A stretch of DNA of 64,000 nt. Source: VRUE01 sp963796705. Its GTDB lineage: Bacteria > Actinomycetota > Thermoleophilia > Solirubrobacterales > 70-9. The stretch spans positions 1 to 64,000 of the forward strand of contig CAWCMK010000008.1 of NCBI GenBank assembly GCA_963796705.1. The letters run 5' to 3'. This document shows positions 42,201 to 53,636 of the stretch, piece after piece (positions within the stretch are counted from its first letter, which is position 1; every line of letters starts with the position of its first letter). The notes under the pieces are model-generated. The model did no database searches. It saw only the letters and a program-made list of their open reading frames with translations, and was not told the DNA's origin. The position numbers were made by a program, and so were the translations under genes.

Positions 42201-42211
42201 AGGAAAACTAA

Positions 42212-44434
<2,223 letters not shown>

Positions 44435-44435
44435 G

Positions 44436-45776
44436 TTGAGCAAGGCCGACCCGAAACAGCGTCCCGGCGCCGCGCCCGCGCCCGGCAGCGAGCTCGCCGG
44501 CGGCGAGGCCCGCAGCACCGAGCTCGGCTCCGGGGTGCGGGTCGTAACCGAGGAGGTTCCCTCGGTGCGCTCGGTGGCGCTCGGGCTCTGGGTCCGCACC
44601 GGCTCGCGCGATGAGACCCCGGCCCAGGCGGGGGTCTCCCACTTTCTGGAGCACCTGCTGTTCAAGGGAACCGAGCGCTACTCGGCGATCGAGATCTCCG
44701 AGCGCTTCGACGGGCTCGGCGCCTCGGTCAACGCGGCGACCGGCAAGGAGACGACGCACCTGCACGCGCGCTTCCTCGACGAGCACACCGAGGCGGTCTT
44801 CGAGCTGCTGGCGGAAATGCTGCTCGCCCCGACCTACCCGGAAATCGATTCCGAGCGCGAGGTCGTGCTCGAGGAGATCGCGATGTATGAGGACGAGCCG
44901 GCCGACCGCGTCCACGACATCCTCGCCGGCGCCGTCTTCGGCGAGCACCCGCTGGGGCGCCGCGTCTTGGGCGAGACCGAGGTGATCGCCTCGATCCCGG
45001 TTCCCGAGATCGAGGCCTACCACCGCCAGCGCTACACCGCCGCCAACGTGATCATCGGCGCCGCCGGACACCTGGAGCACGAGCGGATCGTCGAGTTGAG
45101 CGAGCGGCTGATCTCCGCCGAGCCCCGAGCAGGCGCCGCGCCCGCCGCCGGGCGCCAGCCGGCCGAGGAGGCCCGCCTGCGCTTCTATCCGAAGGACACC
45201 GAGCAGTACCACATCTGCTTCGGGGCGCCCGGGATCACCCGCGCCGATGAGCGCCGCTACGCGCTCGCCGTGCTCGACGCGATCTTCGGCGGCTCGACCT
45301 CCTCGCGGCTCTTTCGCGAGGTCCGCGAGAAGCGCGGTCTGGCCTACTCGGTCGGCTCCTACAACGAGCACTACACCGACTCGGGCCTGGTGGCCACCTA
45401 CGTCGGCACCCGCGAGGAAAACGTCGAGGAGGCCTGCGCGATCATCGGCGCCGAGCTCGAGGCACTGCGCAGCGAGCCGGTCTCCGCCGAGGAGCTCGAG
45501 CGCGCCAAGGAGAGCGTCAAGGGCCGCCTCGTGCTCTCCTCGGAGTCAACCGCGGCGCGGATGACGCGGATCTCACGCTCGACGCTCTTTGACCTGCCGA
45601 TCGAAAGCCTCGATGAGATGCTCGAGGCGGTCGACGCGGTGAGCGTCGAGGAGCTGACCGAGCTGGCCGCCGAGCTCTACGGCGCCGAGCGCCTCTCCGC
45701 GGCCTGCGTGGGGCGCGCCGAGGAGCACTTCCGCGCCGCCCTGGCTCCGGTCTCAGAGAGCCTCGCGGCGCCATGA
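44436..45776 (+). CDS. M16-family zinc metallopeptidase
   Basis: The protein has about 446 residues. The inverted zinc motif is GVSHFLEHLLFKGTERYSAI (HxxEH), with the third ligand Glu in EREVVLEEIAMYEDEPADRV. GGSTSSRLFREVREKRGLAY, then SVGSYNEHYTDSGL, are the family's C-terminal half-barrel segments. Relatives are processing-peptidase-like and are usually found just after pnp in actinobacteria. The start is uncertain: TTG 44436 right after the pnp stop, or GTG 44412 within pnp. Homology begins only near ELGSGVRVVTEEVPSVRSVA. The stop overlaps dapB (ATGA). Confidence 0.88.
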   Translation: MSKADPKQRPGAAPAPGSELAGGEARSTELGSGVRVVTEEVPSVRSVALGLWVRTGSRDETPAQAGVSHFLEHLLFKGTERYSAIEISERFDGLGASVNAATGKETTHLHARFLDEHTEAVFELLAEMLLAPTYPEIDSEREVVLEEIAMYEDEPADRVHDILAGAVFGEHPLGRRVLGETEVIASIPVPEIEAYHRQRYTAANVIIGAAGHLEHERIVELSERLISAEPRAGAAPAAGRQPAEEARLRFYPKDTEQYHICFGAPGITRADERRYALAVLDAIFGGSTSSRLFREVREKRGLAYSVGSYNEHYTDSGLVATYVGTREENVEEACAIIGAELEALRSEPVSAEELERAKESVKGRLVLSSESTAARMTRISRSTLFDLPIESLDEMLEAVDAVSVEELTELAAELYGAERLSAACVGRAEEHFRAALAPVSESLAAP

Positions 45777-46444
45777 TCGGGGTGGTCGCCTCCGGCGCGG
45801 CCGGGCGCATGGGCGAGGCCGTCTGCGAGGCGCTCGAGGGGGCGCCCGACATGGAGCTGATCGCCCGCGCCGACCCGGCGCTCGGCCTGGAGCTGGCCGA
45901 TGCGCTCGCCGGGGCCGAGGTCGTCGTTGACTTCACGACGCCCGCCAGCGCCTTGGATAACGCCCGCACCTGCCTCGCGGCGGGGGTCCACGTGGTCCTC
46001 GGCACGACCGGCTTTGACCTCGGCGCCCTGCGCGAGGCGGCCGAGTCAGCCCCGGGGGCCGCGCGCTGCTTCTGTGCCCCCAACTTCGCGATCGGGGCGG
46101 TGCTCCTGATGGAGGCCGCGCAGCGGATCGCCCCCCACATGCCCGAGTGCGAGATCATCGAGCTGCACCACGAGCAAAAGCTCGATGCCCCCTCGGGGAC
46201 CGCAAGGCGCACCGCCGAGCTGATCCGGGAGGCCGGCGGGCACGTGCACGAGCCGCTTCACTCGGTCCGGCTGCCGGGGCTGGTCGCCCACCAGGAAGTG
46301 ATCTTCGGCGGTCAGGGGCAGACGCTCTCGATCCGCCACGACTCGATCGACCGGCGCTCCTTCATGCCGGGGGTGCTGCTCGCGGTGCGCTCCGTCGCCA
46401 AGCTTCCCGAGCGGTTCACCGTCGGCCTCGAGAAGCTTCTCTGA
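45773..46444 (+). CDS. dapB: 4-hydroxy-tetrahydrodipicolinate reductase
   Basis: The protein has 223 residues, at the short end of the family. The nucleotide fold is IGVVASGAAGRMGEAVCEAL (G-x-G-RMG). VVVDFTTPASALDN and VLGTTGFDL are cofactor segments. The active-site block is CEIIELHHEQKLDAPSGTAR (His and Lys) and GQTLSIRHDSIDRRSFMPGV is the C-terminal hallmark. It makes tetrahydrodipicolinate for lysine and peptidoglycan. ATG 45773 overlaps the peptidase stop. Confidence 0.94.
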   Translation: MIGVVASGAAGRMGEAVCEALEGAPDMELIARADPALGLELADALAGAEVVVDFTTPASALDNARTCLAAGVHVVLGTTGFDLGALREAAESAPGAARCFCAPNFAIGAVLLMEAAQRIAPHMPECEIIELHHEQKLDAPSGTARRTAELIREAGGHVHEPLHSVRLPGLVAHQEVIFGGQGQTLSIRHDSIDRRSFMPGVLLAVRSVAKLPERFTVGLEKLL

Positions 46445-46472
46445 TCGCGCCCCTGTGGATACGCTGCCGGGA

Positions 46473-47351
46473 ATGAGCGAGATAGGCGGAGTCCTTACCG
46501 CGATGGTCACGCCCTTCACCGAGACGGGGGCGGTCGATGAGCGCGCGGCACGCGAGCTGGCGCGCTTTCTGATCGCCAACGGCTCCCACGGCGTCGTCGT
46601 CGCCGGCTCCACGGGCGAGGCCGCGACCCTCGATGACACCGAGCACATCGCGCTGCTGCGGGCGATCGTCGATGAGATCGGCACCGAGGCGACCGTGATC
46701 TGCGGCACCGGCACCAACGACACCCGCCACTCGATCAAGCTGACCAGGGCCGCCGCGGAGGCCGGCGCCGACGCGGCGCTGATCGTCACCCCCTACTACA
46801 ACAAGCCCAACCCGGCGGGCATCCGGGCCCACTTCCGGGCGATCGCCGAGGCGGTCCCCGAGCTGGCGCTCCTCGCCTACAACATCCCCTCGCGGGTGAT
46901 CGTCAACCTCAGCCCCGCCGAACTTGAAGAGCTGGCGAAGATCGAGAACCTGATCGGCGTCAAGCAGGCCAACAACGAGGAGCTGGGGCTGATCGAGGGC
47001 CTGGCGGTGCTCGCCGGCAACGACGACATCTTCCTGCGCTGCCTGGAGATCGGGGCCGCCGGCGGGATCCTCGTCGCCTCGCAGATCGTCGGGCCGCAGA
47101 TGCGCGAGATGTGGGACGCGGCGAGGGCCGGCGAGATCGAGCGCTCGCGGCAGATCGACGCGACGCTGCGGCCCCTCTATGAGGCGCTTTCCGTGACAAC
47201 CAACCCGATCCCAGTCAAGGCGGCGCTGCAGATGCTCGGGCGGATCCCGAGCGATGGCCTGCGGTTGCCGCTGGTGCGGGCCGATTCCTCGCAGCGCTCG
47301 GCGGTGCGCTCCGCGCTTGCGGGGCTCGGCCTGGAGCTGCAGGCCGGCTAG
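46473..47351 (+). CDS. dapA: 4-hydroxy-tetrahydrodipicolinate synthase
   Basis: The protein has about 292 residues, a TIM-barrel aldolase of the lysine pathway. GVLTAMVTPFTETGAVDERA, VVVAGSTGEAATL, VICGTGTNDTRHSIKLT, IVTPYYNKPNPAGI (catalytic Tyr), LLAYNIPSRVIVNL and the Schiff-base Lys in NLIGVKQANNE are all there. ATG 46473 is preferred because TACGCT (46460-46465) lies 7 bases upstream and homology begins at once; GTG 46455 is an alternative. It acts just upstream of DapB in the pathway. Confidence 0.94.
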   Translation: MSEIGGVLTAMVTPFTETGAVDERAARELARFLIANGSHGVVVAGSTGEAATLDDTEHIALLRAIVDEIGTEATVICGTGTNDTRHSIKLTRAAAEAGADAALIVTPYYNKPNPAGIRAHFRAIAEAVPELALLAYNIPSRVIVNLSPAELEELAKIENLIGVKQANNEELGLIEGLAVLAGNDDIFLRCLEIGAAGGILVASQIVGPQMREMWDAARAGEIERSRQIDATLRPLYEALSVTTNPIPVKAALQMLGRIPSDGLRLPLVRADSSQRSAVRSALAGLGLELQAG

Positions 47352-49015
47352 TGGCTGCCAAGAAACTCCGAATCCTCCCGCTGGGCGGCCTCGGGGAGAT
47401 CGGCAAGAACATGACGGTCGTCGAATTCGAGGGCCGGATCATCGTCGTCGACACGGGGCTGGCCTTCCCGACCCCCGAGATGCTCGGCATCGACCTGGTG
47501 CTGCCCGACTTCTCCTATCTGCGCGGTCGCCTCGAGGACATCGAGGCGATCGTCCTCACCCATGGCCACGAGGACCACGTCGGCGCCCTGCCCTACGTGC
47601 TGCGCGAGATCGGCGAGCCGCCGGTGATCTACGGCGGCCTTTTGACGATCGGCATGGTCCGCTCAAAGCTCGACGAGCACCGCCTCGGCGAGGCGCCGCT
47701 GGTCGAGCTGCCGGCGGGGGAGGTGGTCAGGGCCGGCCCCTTTGAGCTGGAGCTGGTCCACCTCTCGCACTCGATCCCCGACATGCGGGCCGTGCTGATC
47801 GGGACCGAGCTCGGATCGGTCCTCCTGACCGGCGATTACAAGTTCGACCAGACCCCCGTCGACGGCCGCCCCGCCGATATCTCGCGCCTCGCCGAGATCG
47901 GGCGCGAGGGCCTGCTCTTGCTCTGCGGGGACTCGACCAACGCCGATCGGCCGGGGACCGCACCCTCGGAGTCAAGCGTCGGGCCGGCGCTGCTTGAGAC
48001 CTTCGCCGACTGCGGGGGGCGAATCATCGTCACCTCCTTTGCCTCCAACATCCACCGCGTCCAGCAGGTGATCGACGCGGCGATCAGGCTCGACCGCCGC
48101 GTCGCGCTGGTCGGGCGCTCGATGCGCAAGAACTTCAACATCGCCTCCAACCTGGGAATCGCGACGGCGCCCGCCGGGCTCTTCATCCAGCCCAAGGAGA
48201 TCGAGAGCTTTCCCGATGAGAAGGTCGTCGTCCTCTCCACCGGCAGCCAGGGCGAGCCGCTCTCGGCGCTGCGCCGGATGGCCAACAACGACCACCGCGA
48301 CGTCGAGCTGCACTCCGGCGACACGGTCGTCTTCTCGGCGACGCCGGTGCCCGGCAACGAGCGCGCGGTCAACGAAACGATCGATCGGATCTATGAGATC
48401 GGGGCAACCGTGGTGACCGCCAAAGACGCCCCGATCCACGCCTCCGGCCACGGCTGGCAGGAGGAGCTGAAGCTGATGATCAACCTGACCAAGCCGCGCT
48501 TCGTGCTGCCGATTCACGGCGACTACAAGCGTCTGCGCCTGCACGCCGAACTCGCCGAGGCGGTCGGGATCGACCCCGAGAGGATCTTTCAGGGACACAA
48601 CGGCCTGCCGCTCGAGATCGACCAGCAGGGGGCGCGCTTTGGCGAGGCCCTGCACGCCGGGGTGATCTTCGTCGACGGCGTCAACGTCGGCGACCCCGAC
48701 GACGTCGCGCTGCGCGATCGGCGGGCGATCTCAGCCGACGGGATCTTCATCATCGTCGCGACGATCTCCTCCGATGACGGGGCGATCGTCGCCGACCCGG
48801 AGGTGATCCTGCGCGGCGTCGCCTTCCTCGAGGAGGCGGAGAACCTCGTCGAAGATCTGCAGGACCTCGTCGAGGACTCCCTCGATGAGGCCGCCAGCGC
48901 CGGCACCCGGGAGCTGCACCTGATCCAGGAAGACCTGCATGACGCGGTCGCCCGCTTCGTCTATGAGAAGCTGCGACGCCGGCCGATGGTGCTGCCGGTG
49001 GTCGTCGAGGTCTGA
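47351..49015 (+). CDS. rnj: Ribonuclease J
   Basis: The protein has 554 residues, a metallo-beta-lactamase/beta-CASP RNase with 5' exo- and endonuclease activity. KLRILPLGGLGEIGKNMTVV opens the fold. The metal site is LTHGHEDHVGALPYVLREIG; further motifs are LLTGDYKFDQTPVDG, CGDSTNADRPG, the beta-CASP segment VTSFASNIHRVQQVIDAAI and HASGHGWQEELKLMINLTKP. The dapB-dapA-rnj order is a conserved actinobacterial arrangement. GTG 47351 overlaps the last base of dapA. Confidence 0.96.
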   Translation: MAAKKLRILPLGGLGEIGKNMTVVEFEGRIIVVDTGLAFPTPEMLGIDLVLPDFSYLRGRLEDIEAIVLTHGHEDHVGALPYVLREIGEPPVIYGGLLTIGMVRSKLDEHRLGEAPLVELPAGEVVRAGPFELELVHLSHSIPDMRAVLIGTELGSVLLTGDYKFDQTPVDGRPADISRLAEIGREGLLLLCGDSTNADRPGTAPSESSVGPALLETFADCGGRIIVTSFASNIHRVQQVIDAAIRLDRRVALVGRSMRKNFNIASNLGIATAPAGLFIQPKEIESFPDEKVVVLSTGSQGEPLSALRRMANNDHRDVELHSGDTVVFSATPVPGNERAVNETIDRIYEIGATVVTAKDAPIHASGHGWQEELKLMINLTKPRFVLPIHGDYKRLRLHAELAEAVGIDPERIFQGHNGLPLEIDQQGARFGEALHAGVIFVDGVNVGDPDDVALRDRRAISADGIFIIVATISSDDGAIVADPEVILRGVAFLEEAENLVEDLQDLVEDSLDEAASAGTRELHLIQEDLHDAVARFVYEKLRRRPMVLPVVVEV

Positions 49016-49082
49016 GGGCACCGCGGCGCGCCGAGCCGCGGATTCCTAATACAGAAGAGGGCGAAGAGGGCGCGCCTGGAAG

Positions 49083-49128
49083 AAAAAGGGGCCCGCCGAG
49101 GGCTGTTGGGGAGAACCCGGCGGGCCCC
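49083..49128 (-). terminator. Terminator of the two-component operon
   Basis: GGGGCCCGCCG (49088-49098) and CGGCGGGCCCC (49118-49128) form a perfect 11-bp stem with a 19-base loop. On the minus strand it is followed by TTTTT (49087-49083), so it terminates the histidine-kinase transcript. On the plus strand it lacks a T run but may still slow polymerase leaving rnj. Confidence 0.8.
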
Positions 49129-49162
49129 GTGTCTCGTCCATCGCGAAAGCTAGAAAGGCTCG

Positions 49163-50638
49163 CTAAAGGCGGTCTAAAGCAGGTGTAATTGTCTCCTGAG
49201 AGGCGGCCAGCGGCAGGCGTACGCGAAACAGCGCCCCTCCGGAGGCCGATTCGCCGGCGAAGGCGCTGCCGCCGTGCGAGGCGGCGACGGCGCTGACGAT
49301 CGCCAGCCCCAGACCGCTCCCCGATCCGCGGGCGGTGTCCGCGGGGCCGTCGCCGCGCACGAAGCGGTCAAAGATCTGGCCGCGCAGCTGCGGGGCGATG
49401 CCGGGCCCGTCATCGGCGACCTCGAGCACCGCCTGGCCGCCCTCGGCGTGCAGGCTGAGCTCGACCCTGGAGCCGGGCGGCGTGTGGCGGGCGGCGTTGT
49501 CGAGCAGGTTGAGGACCATCCGGTGCAGCTCATCCTTGTTGCCGAGCAGCCAGAGCGGGTGCTCGTTTTCGACCTGCAGTTCGCGATCCCCGATCAGCGG
49601 CGCCGCCTCGACGGCGGCGTTGCCGGCGACCTCGGCCAGATCGCAGCGCCGCAGGGCGCCGCTCCTGCCGGCGTCGGCGCGAGCCAGTAGCAGCAGATCG
49701 GCGACCAGCCTGCTCATCCGTTGCGAGGAACGCAGCGCGGAGTCGATCATCGCCTGATCCTCCTCGTGGTCGGGCTCGCGCAGGGAGGCCTGCAGCAGCT
49801 CGAGGTTGGCGAGGATGCTGGTCAGCGGCGTGCGCAGCTCGTGCGAGGCATCGGCGACGAACTCGCGCTGCTTTTTCATCGCCGCCTCGCGCTCGGCGCG
49901 GGCCGCGTCGAGGGAGCGCAGCATCTGCTCGAGCGTCGTCGCCAGTTCGCCGACCTCGTCGTTGGCGCGAGGCCCGGGCATGTGGGCGGAGGGATCGCCG
50001 GTGTCGGCGATCTTGCGCGCGGTCGCGGTCAGCGAGGAGATCGGGCGCATCGCCCGCCCGGCGAGCGCGACCCCGGCGAGGATCGCGAGCAGGGTCCCGC
50101 CGAGAATGCCGACGGCGATGAACAGCCACAGGCGGGCGATCGTCGAGTTCAGGTGGGCGAGGCTGCGCCCGTACTCGACGAAGCCGGTGATGCTGTTGTT
50201 TTCGTCGCGCACCGCCGCCGTCGCGACCCGCAGGCCACCGTAGCTGGTCAGGCCGAAGGTCGGCGAGGGGGGGCCCAGGGGAGCGGCGCCGGTGCTCCAC
50301 TTGAGCAGGGTGCCGTTGGCGGCATAGAGGCGTACCGAGGCGTCATCGGGGCGCGCGAAGGAGTCCAGGCTGGGGTGCTTGATGACCGTCGAGAAGGGGG
50401 TGTAGGCGATCCGGATTTCCGCCGCCAGGGTCTGGGCGGCGTTCTGCACCTCGCCGTTGAAGTCGTCGCGGATCCGGTTGCTCGCGACCTTGCCGATCAC
50501 CGCGCCGAAGCCGAGCAGGATGATCAGCGTCAGCGAGGCCGAGGTGGCCGCCAGGCGCCAGCGGACCGGCCAGTTGCCGGGGCGCCAGCGCTGGCGGCGC
50601 TCACCCGGCGGGCGCTGGGCGCGCCTTCGCACGCTCAC
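49163..50638 (-). CDS. Sensor histidine kinase of an OmpR-type two-component system
   Basis: The protein has 491 residues. A TM helix at ~30-50 (LAATSASLTLIILLGFGAVI) and a second at ~170-195 flank an extracytoplasmic sensor of ~120 residues. Then come HAMP (MRPISSLTATARKIAD), the HisKA dimerisation helix with the phospho-accepting His in DASHELRTPLTSILANLELL, N box LNLLDNAARHTPPGS, G1 VADDGPGIAP and G2 SGSGLGLAIVSAVAASHGG. It resembles mycobacterial MprB- and TrcS-type kinases in layout. The GTG at 50638 overlaps the regulator's stop (GTGA). Confidence 0.94.
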   Translation of the reverse strand: MSVRRRAQRPPGERRQRWRPGNWPVRWRLAATSASLTLIILLGFGAVIGKVASNRIRDDFNGEVQNAAQTLAAEIRIAYTPFSTVIKHPSLDSFARPDDASVRLYAANGTLLKWSTGAAPLGPPSPTFGLTSYGGLRVATAAVRDENNSITGFVEYGRSLAHLNSTIARLWLFIAVGILGGTLLAILAGVALAGRAMRPISSLTATARKIADTGDPSAHMPGPRANDEVGELATTLEQMLRSLDAARAEREAAMKKQREFVADASHELRTPLTSILANLELLQASLREPDHEEDQAMIDSALRSSQRMSRLVADLLLLARADAGRSGALRRCDLAEVAGNAAVEAAPLIGDRELQVENEHPLWLLGNKDELHRMVLNLLDNAARHTPPGSRVELSLHAEGGQAVLEVADDGPGIAPQLRGQIFDRFVRGDGPADTARGSGSGLGLAIVSAVAASHGGSAFAGESASGGALFRVRLPLAASQETITPALDRL

Positions 50639-51333
50639 TCCTTGAGCACGTAGCCGGCGCCGCGCTTGGTGTGCAGGAGGCGCGACTCGCCGCCGGCCTC
50701 GAGCTTGCGGCGCAGGTTGGAGACGAAGACGTCGATCGTGTTCGTCGCGGCGGTCGGGTCATAGCCCCAGACCTCGTCCAGGAGGCGCTCCCGGGAGACG
50801 ACGAGGCGCTCGTTGTGCATGAGGAATTCGAGCAGCTCGAACTCGCGGTTGGTCAGCTCGATCTCGCGCTCACCGCGCTTCACCTCGCGCGTGTCGGGGT
50901 TAAGCGAGAGGTCCCCGACCTGCAGCGAGGCCGCACCGCGCGGCGGCCGGCGGCGCAGCAGGGCCCGGATCCGGGCCAGCAGCTCGCGCCGCTCGAAGGG
51001 CTTCACCAGGTAATCGTCGGCGCCGCTGTCGAGCCCGTCGACGCGGTCCTCGGTCTCGGTGCGGGCGGTCAGCATCAGAATCGGCACGTCGCTGTCGGCG
51101 CGCAGCCGGCGGCAGACCTCGATCCCGTCAAGGCGCGGCAGGCCGAGGTCAAGGACGACCAGGTCGGGGACGAAGCCGGCGGCGGTCTCAAGCGCCTCGA
51201 TGCCATCGGCGGAGGTGCGCACCTCATAGCCCTCGTTGCGCAACGAGCGGCGCAGGACGTCGGCGATCTCGGCGTCATCCTCGACGAGCAGCACGCGACC
51301 GCCGGCGATCTCGGTTTCAGCAAGCGGCTGCAT
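50635..51333 (-). CDS. OmpR/PhoB-family response regulator
   Basis: The protein has 232 residues. The receiver domain has RVLLVEDDAEIADVLRRSL, the phospho-Asp in LVVLDLGLPRLDGIEVCRRL, the switch LTARTETEDRV and the Lys in DDYLVKPFERRELL. The C-terminal winged HTH includes ELTNREFELLEFLMHNERLV and TNTIDVFVSNLRRKLEAGGE. Start ATG 51333; transcribed first, divergent from ftsK with ~95 bases between. Target genes unknown. Confidence 0.95.
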   Translation of the reverse strand: MQPLAETEIAGGRVLLVEDDAEIADVLRRSLRNEGYEVRTSADGIEALETAAGFVPDLVVLDLGLPRLDGIEVCRRLRADSDVPILMLTARTETEDRVDGLDSGADDYLVKPFERRELLARIRALLRRRPPRGAASLQVGDLSLNPDTREVKRGEREIELTNREFELLEFLMHNERLVVSRERLLDEVWGYDPTAATNTIDVFVSNLRRKLEAGGESRLLHTKRGAGYVLKE

Positions 51334-51427
51334 CAGACCGATCTTAGCCCTGCGGCGGGGCGGCCCCGTGCGCTTTTAGCGCGAATTTACCCGCAGGGGT
51401 CCCACTCTGAGCGTCGAAGGGGTCGAG

Positions 51428-53587
51428 ATGTTCGTGCGCAGAAAGCGCGGGGCCCGGCGCGGCTCCAAGGCAAAGCGCCCGCCCGCCCGCCGCCAGCCCC
51501 TGCGCTCCTGGCTGCCGCGGGGGCTCGAGCAGCGCCACCTCGACATCCTCGGCCTGCTGCTGATAGCCATTGGTGTTTATTTGAGCTTCCTGCTGTTCTT
51601 CGGCTGGGAGGGGGGCAAGGTCGGCTACGGGCTTGAAACCGCCCTCGATTACCTCTTCGGCGCGGTCGGGGCGCGGATCGCGACCGTGCTGTGCCTGCTG
51701 ATCGGCGGCCTGCTGGTGAGCGGCACCTCGATCTCCTCGATCTTCCGCGGCCTCGCTCGCGGCGCCCGACACGTCCTGCTGGGCGGGCGCGACGTCGCCC
51801 AGACCGCGATCGAGCAGCGTGAGGCACGCCTGAAGCGCGGCGCCGCCGGCGCCGGCTTTGAGACCGAGCCCGGCGCCACCGACGTGATGAGCAGCTATCC
51901 AGATGAGGACGCCTTCGCCCCGACCGTCGCCCTCGGGGGTGAGGAGGAGGAGCCAGAGGAGCCGGCCGAGCCGATCACCGATGAGTTCGAGCAGCTCGCC
52001 GATCCGGCGGCCGCCGAGGAGCCCGAGGCCGGGCCCGGTGCGGCGCCGGGGGTGAAGGGAGAGACGGTTGCCCTGACGCCGCAGGGCAACAAGCGCGGCG
52101 TCACCACCTCCGAGCAGATCGATTACCGCCCGCCGCCCGCCAGCGTGCTCGAGCGCGGCCGCGCCGACAAGGGCCCGGACCCGCGCGATCACGATGCGGT
52201 CGGCCGGCGCCTGGTCGAGACCCTCGGGCATTTCGGCGTCGAGGCGCGGATCGTCGGGATCGTCAGCGGCCCGCACGTCTCCCGCTATGAGCTGCGCCTG
52301 GCGCCGGGCACCAAGGTCAAGAAGGTGACCGAGCTGGGAAACGACCTCGCCTACGCGCTGGCTTCGACCGACATCCGCATCCTGGCGCCGATTCCCGGCA
52401 AACAGGCGGTCGGTGTCGAGGTTCCCAACACGCGCCGGCGGATCGTGCGGCTCGGCGATATCTATGCCCCCCGACCCGCGAAGACCTCGCCGCTCGTCGC
52501 CTGGCTCGGCAAGGGGATCGACGGCAACCCGGTCTGGACCGACCTCGCGAAGATGCCGCACGTGCTGGTCGCCGGCACGACCGGCTCGGGAAAGTCGGGC
52601 TGCGTCAACGCGATCCTCTCCTCGATCCTCATGCAGGCCTCCCCGAACGAGGTGCGCCTCGTCCTCGTCGATCCCAAGCAGGTCGAGCTAAACCACTACG
52701 AGCACGTGCCCCATCTGCTGACGCCGGTCGTCACCTCGCCGCGCCTGGCCGCCAACGTGCTGGCCAACCTGATCGGCGAGATGGAGAGCCGCTACGCGAT
52801 CATGGGCCAGGCGCGCTGCCGCAACCTGGACGAGCTCAACCGGGCCCGCAGGAAGGCCGCTGAGCCGCCGCTGCCGCACATCCTCTGCGTGATCGACGAG
52901 CTCGCCGACCTGATGATGGTCTCGCCCGCCGAGGTCGAGGACTCGATCATCCGCCTGGCCCAGAAGTCACGCGCGACCGGGATCCACCTGGTGCTGGCGA
53001 CGCAGCGACCCTCGACCGACATCATCACCGGCACGATCAAGGTCAACATCCCGGCCCGGATCGCCTTCGCGGTCTCCTCGCAGACCGACTCGCGGGTGAT
53101 CCTCGACCAGGGTGGGGCGGAGGCGCTGCTCGGCCAGGGCGACATGCTGTTCCGCGGCGCCGGCACCTCGAAGCTGCAGCGCATCCAGGGTGCCTTCATC
53201 ACCGAGGAGGAGATCGCCCGCCTCACCGGCCACTGGGCCAAGCAGGGCGAGCCCGAATTCGAGGAGGAGCTGTTGGAGACGCGCGAGGTCGCAGAGGAGG
53301 GGGTCGAAGGCGGCGGCGATTTCGACCCCGACCGCGACGATCTGCTCGACGACGCGATCCGGCTCGTGGTCGAAACCGAAACCGCCTCGGTCTCGATGAT
53401 CCAGCGCCGGCTGCGGGTCGGCTACACCCGCGCCGGGCGCCTGATCGACATGCTCGAGCGCCGCGGCGTGATCTCGGGCTATGAGGGCTCAAAGCCGCGC
53501 CAGGTGCTGATCAGCGCCGCCGATCTCCGCAGCTTCCTGAGCCGCGGCGAGAGCGAGCTGGACGCCTCCTCGACGGTTTCGGAGTAG
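51428..53587 (+). CDS. ftsK: DNA translocase FtsK/SpoIIIE
   Basis: The protein has 719 residues and pumps chromosome ends through the division septum. After a basic N terminus only two clear membrane helices are seen (HLDILGLLLIAIGVYLSFLL and IATVLCLLIGGLLVSG), fewer than the usual four. A short acidic linker follows, then the alpha/beta motor with Walker A HVLVAGTTGSGKSGCVNAIL, Walker B VRLVLVDPKQVELNHYEHVP, CVIDELADLMMVSPAEVED and ATQRPSTDIITGTIKVNIPA. The C-terminal gamma winged helix (VSMIQRRLRVGYTRAGRLID) reads KOPS-type DNA. Start ATG 51428. Confidence 0.95.
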   Translation: MFVRRKRGARRGSKAKRPPARRQPLRSWLPRGLEQRHLDILGLLLIAIGVYLSFLLFFGWEGGKVGYGLETALDYLFGAVGARIATVLCLLIGGLLVSGTSISSIFRGLARGARHVLLGGRDVAQTAIEQREARLKRGAAGAGFETEPGATDVMSSYPDEDAFAPTVALGGEEEEPEEPAEPITDEFEQLADPAAAEEPEAGPGAAPGVKGETVALTPQGNKRGVTTSEQIDYRPPPASVLERGRADKGPDPRDHDAVGRRLVETLGHFGVEARIVGIVSGPHVSRYELRLAPGTKVKKVTELGNDLAYALASTDIRILAPIPGKQAVGVEVPNTRRRIVRLGDIYAPRPAKTSPLVAWLGKGIDGNPVWTDLAKMPHVLVAGTTGSGKSGCVNAILSSILMQASPNEVRLVLVDPKQVELNHYEHVPHLLTPVVTSPRLAANVLANLIGEMESRYAIMGQARCRNLDELNRARRKAAEPPLPHILCVIDELADLMMVSPAEVEDSIIRLAQKSRATGIHLVLATQRPSTDIITGTIKVNIPARIAFAVSSQTDSRVILDQGGAEALLGQGDMLFRGAGTSKLQRIQGAFITEEEIARLTGHWAKQGEPEFEEELLETREVAEEGVEGGGDFDPDRDDLLDDAIRLVVETETASVSMIQRRLRVGYTRAGRLIDMLERRGVISGYEGSKPRQVLISAADLRSFLSRGESELDASSTVSE

Positions 53588-53636
53588 TTCGGGGCCCGGC
53601 GCCCCGGCGGGCGGCCTCGCGTTGCACAATAGAGCT

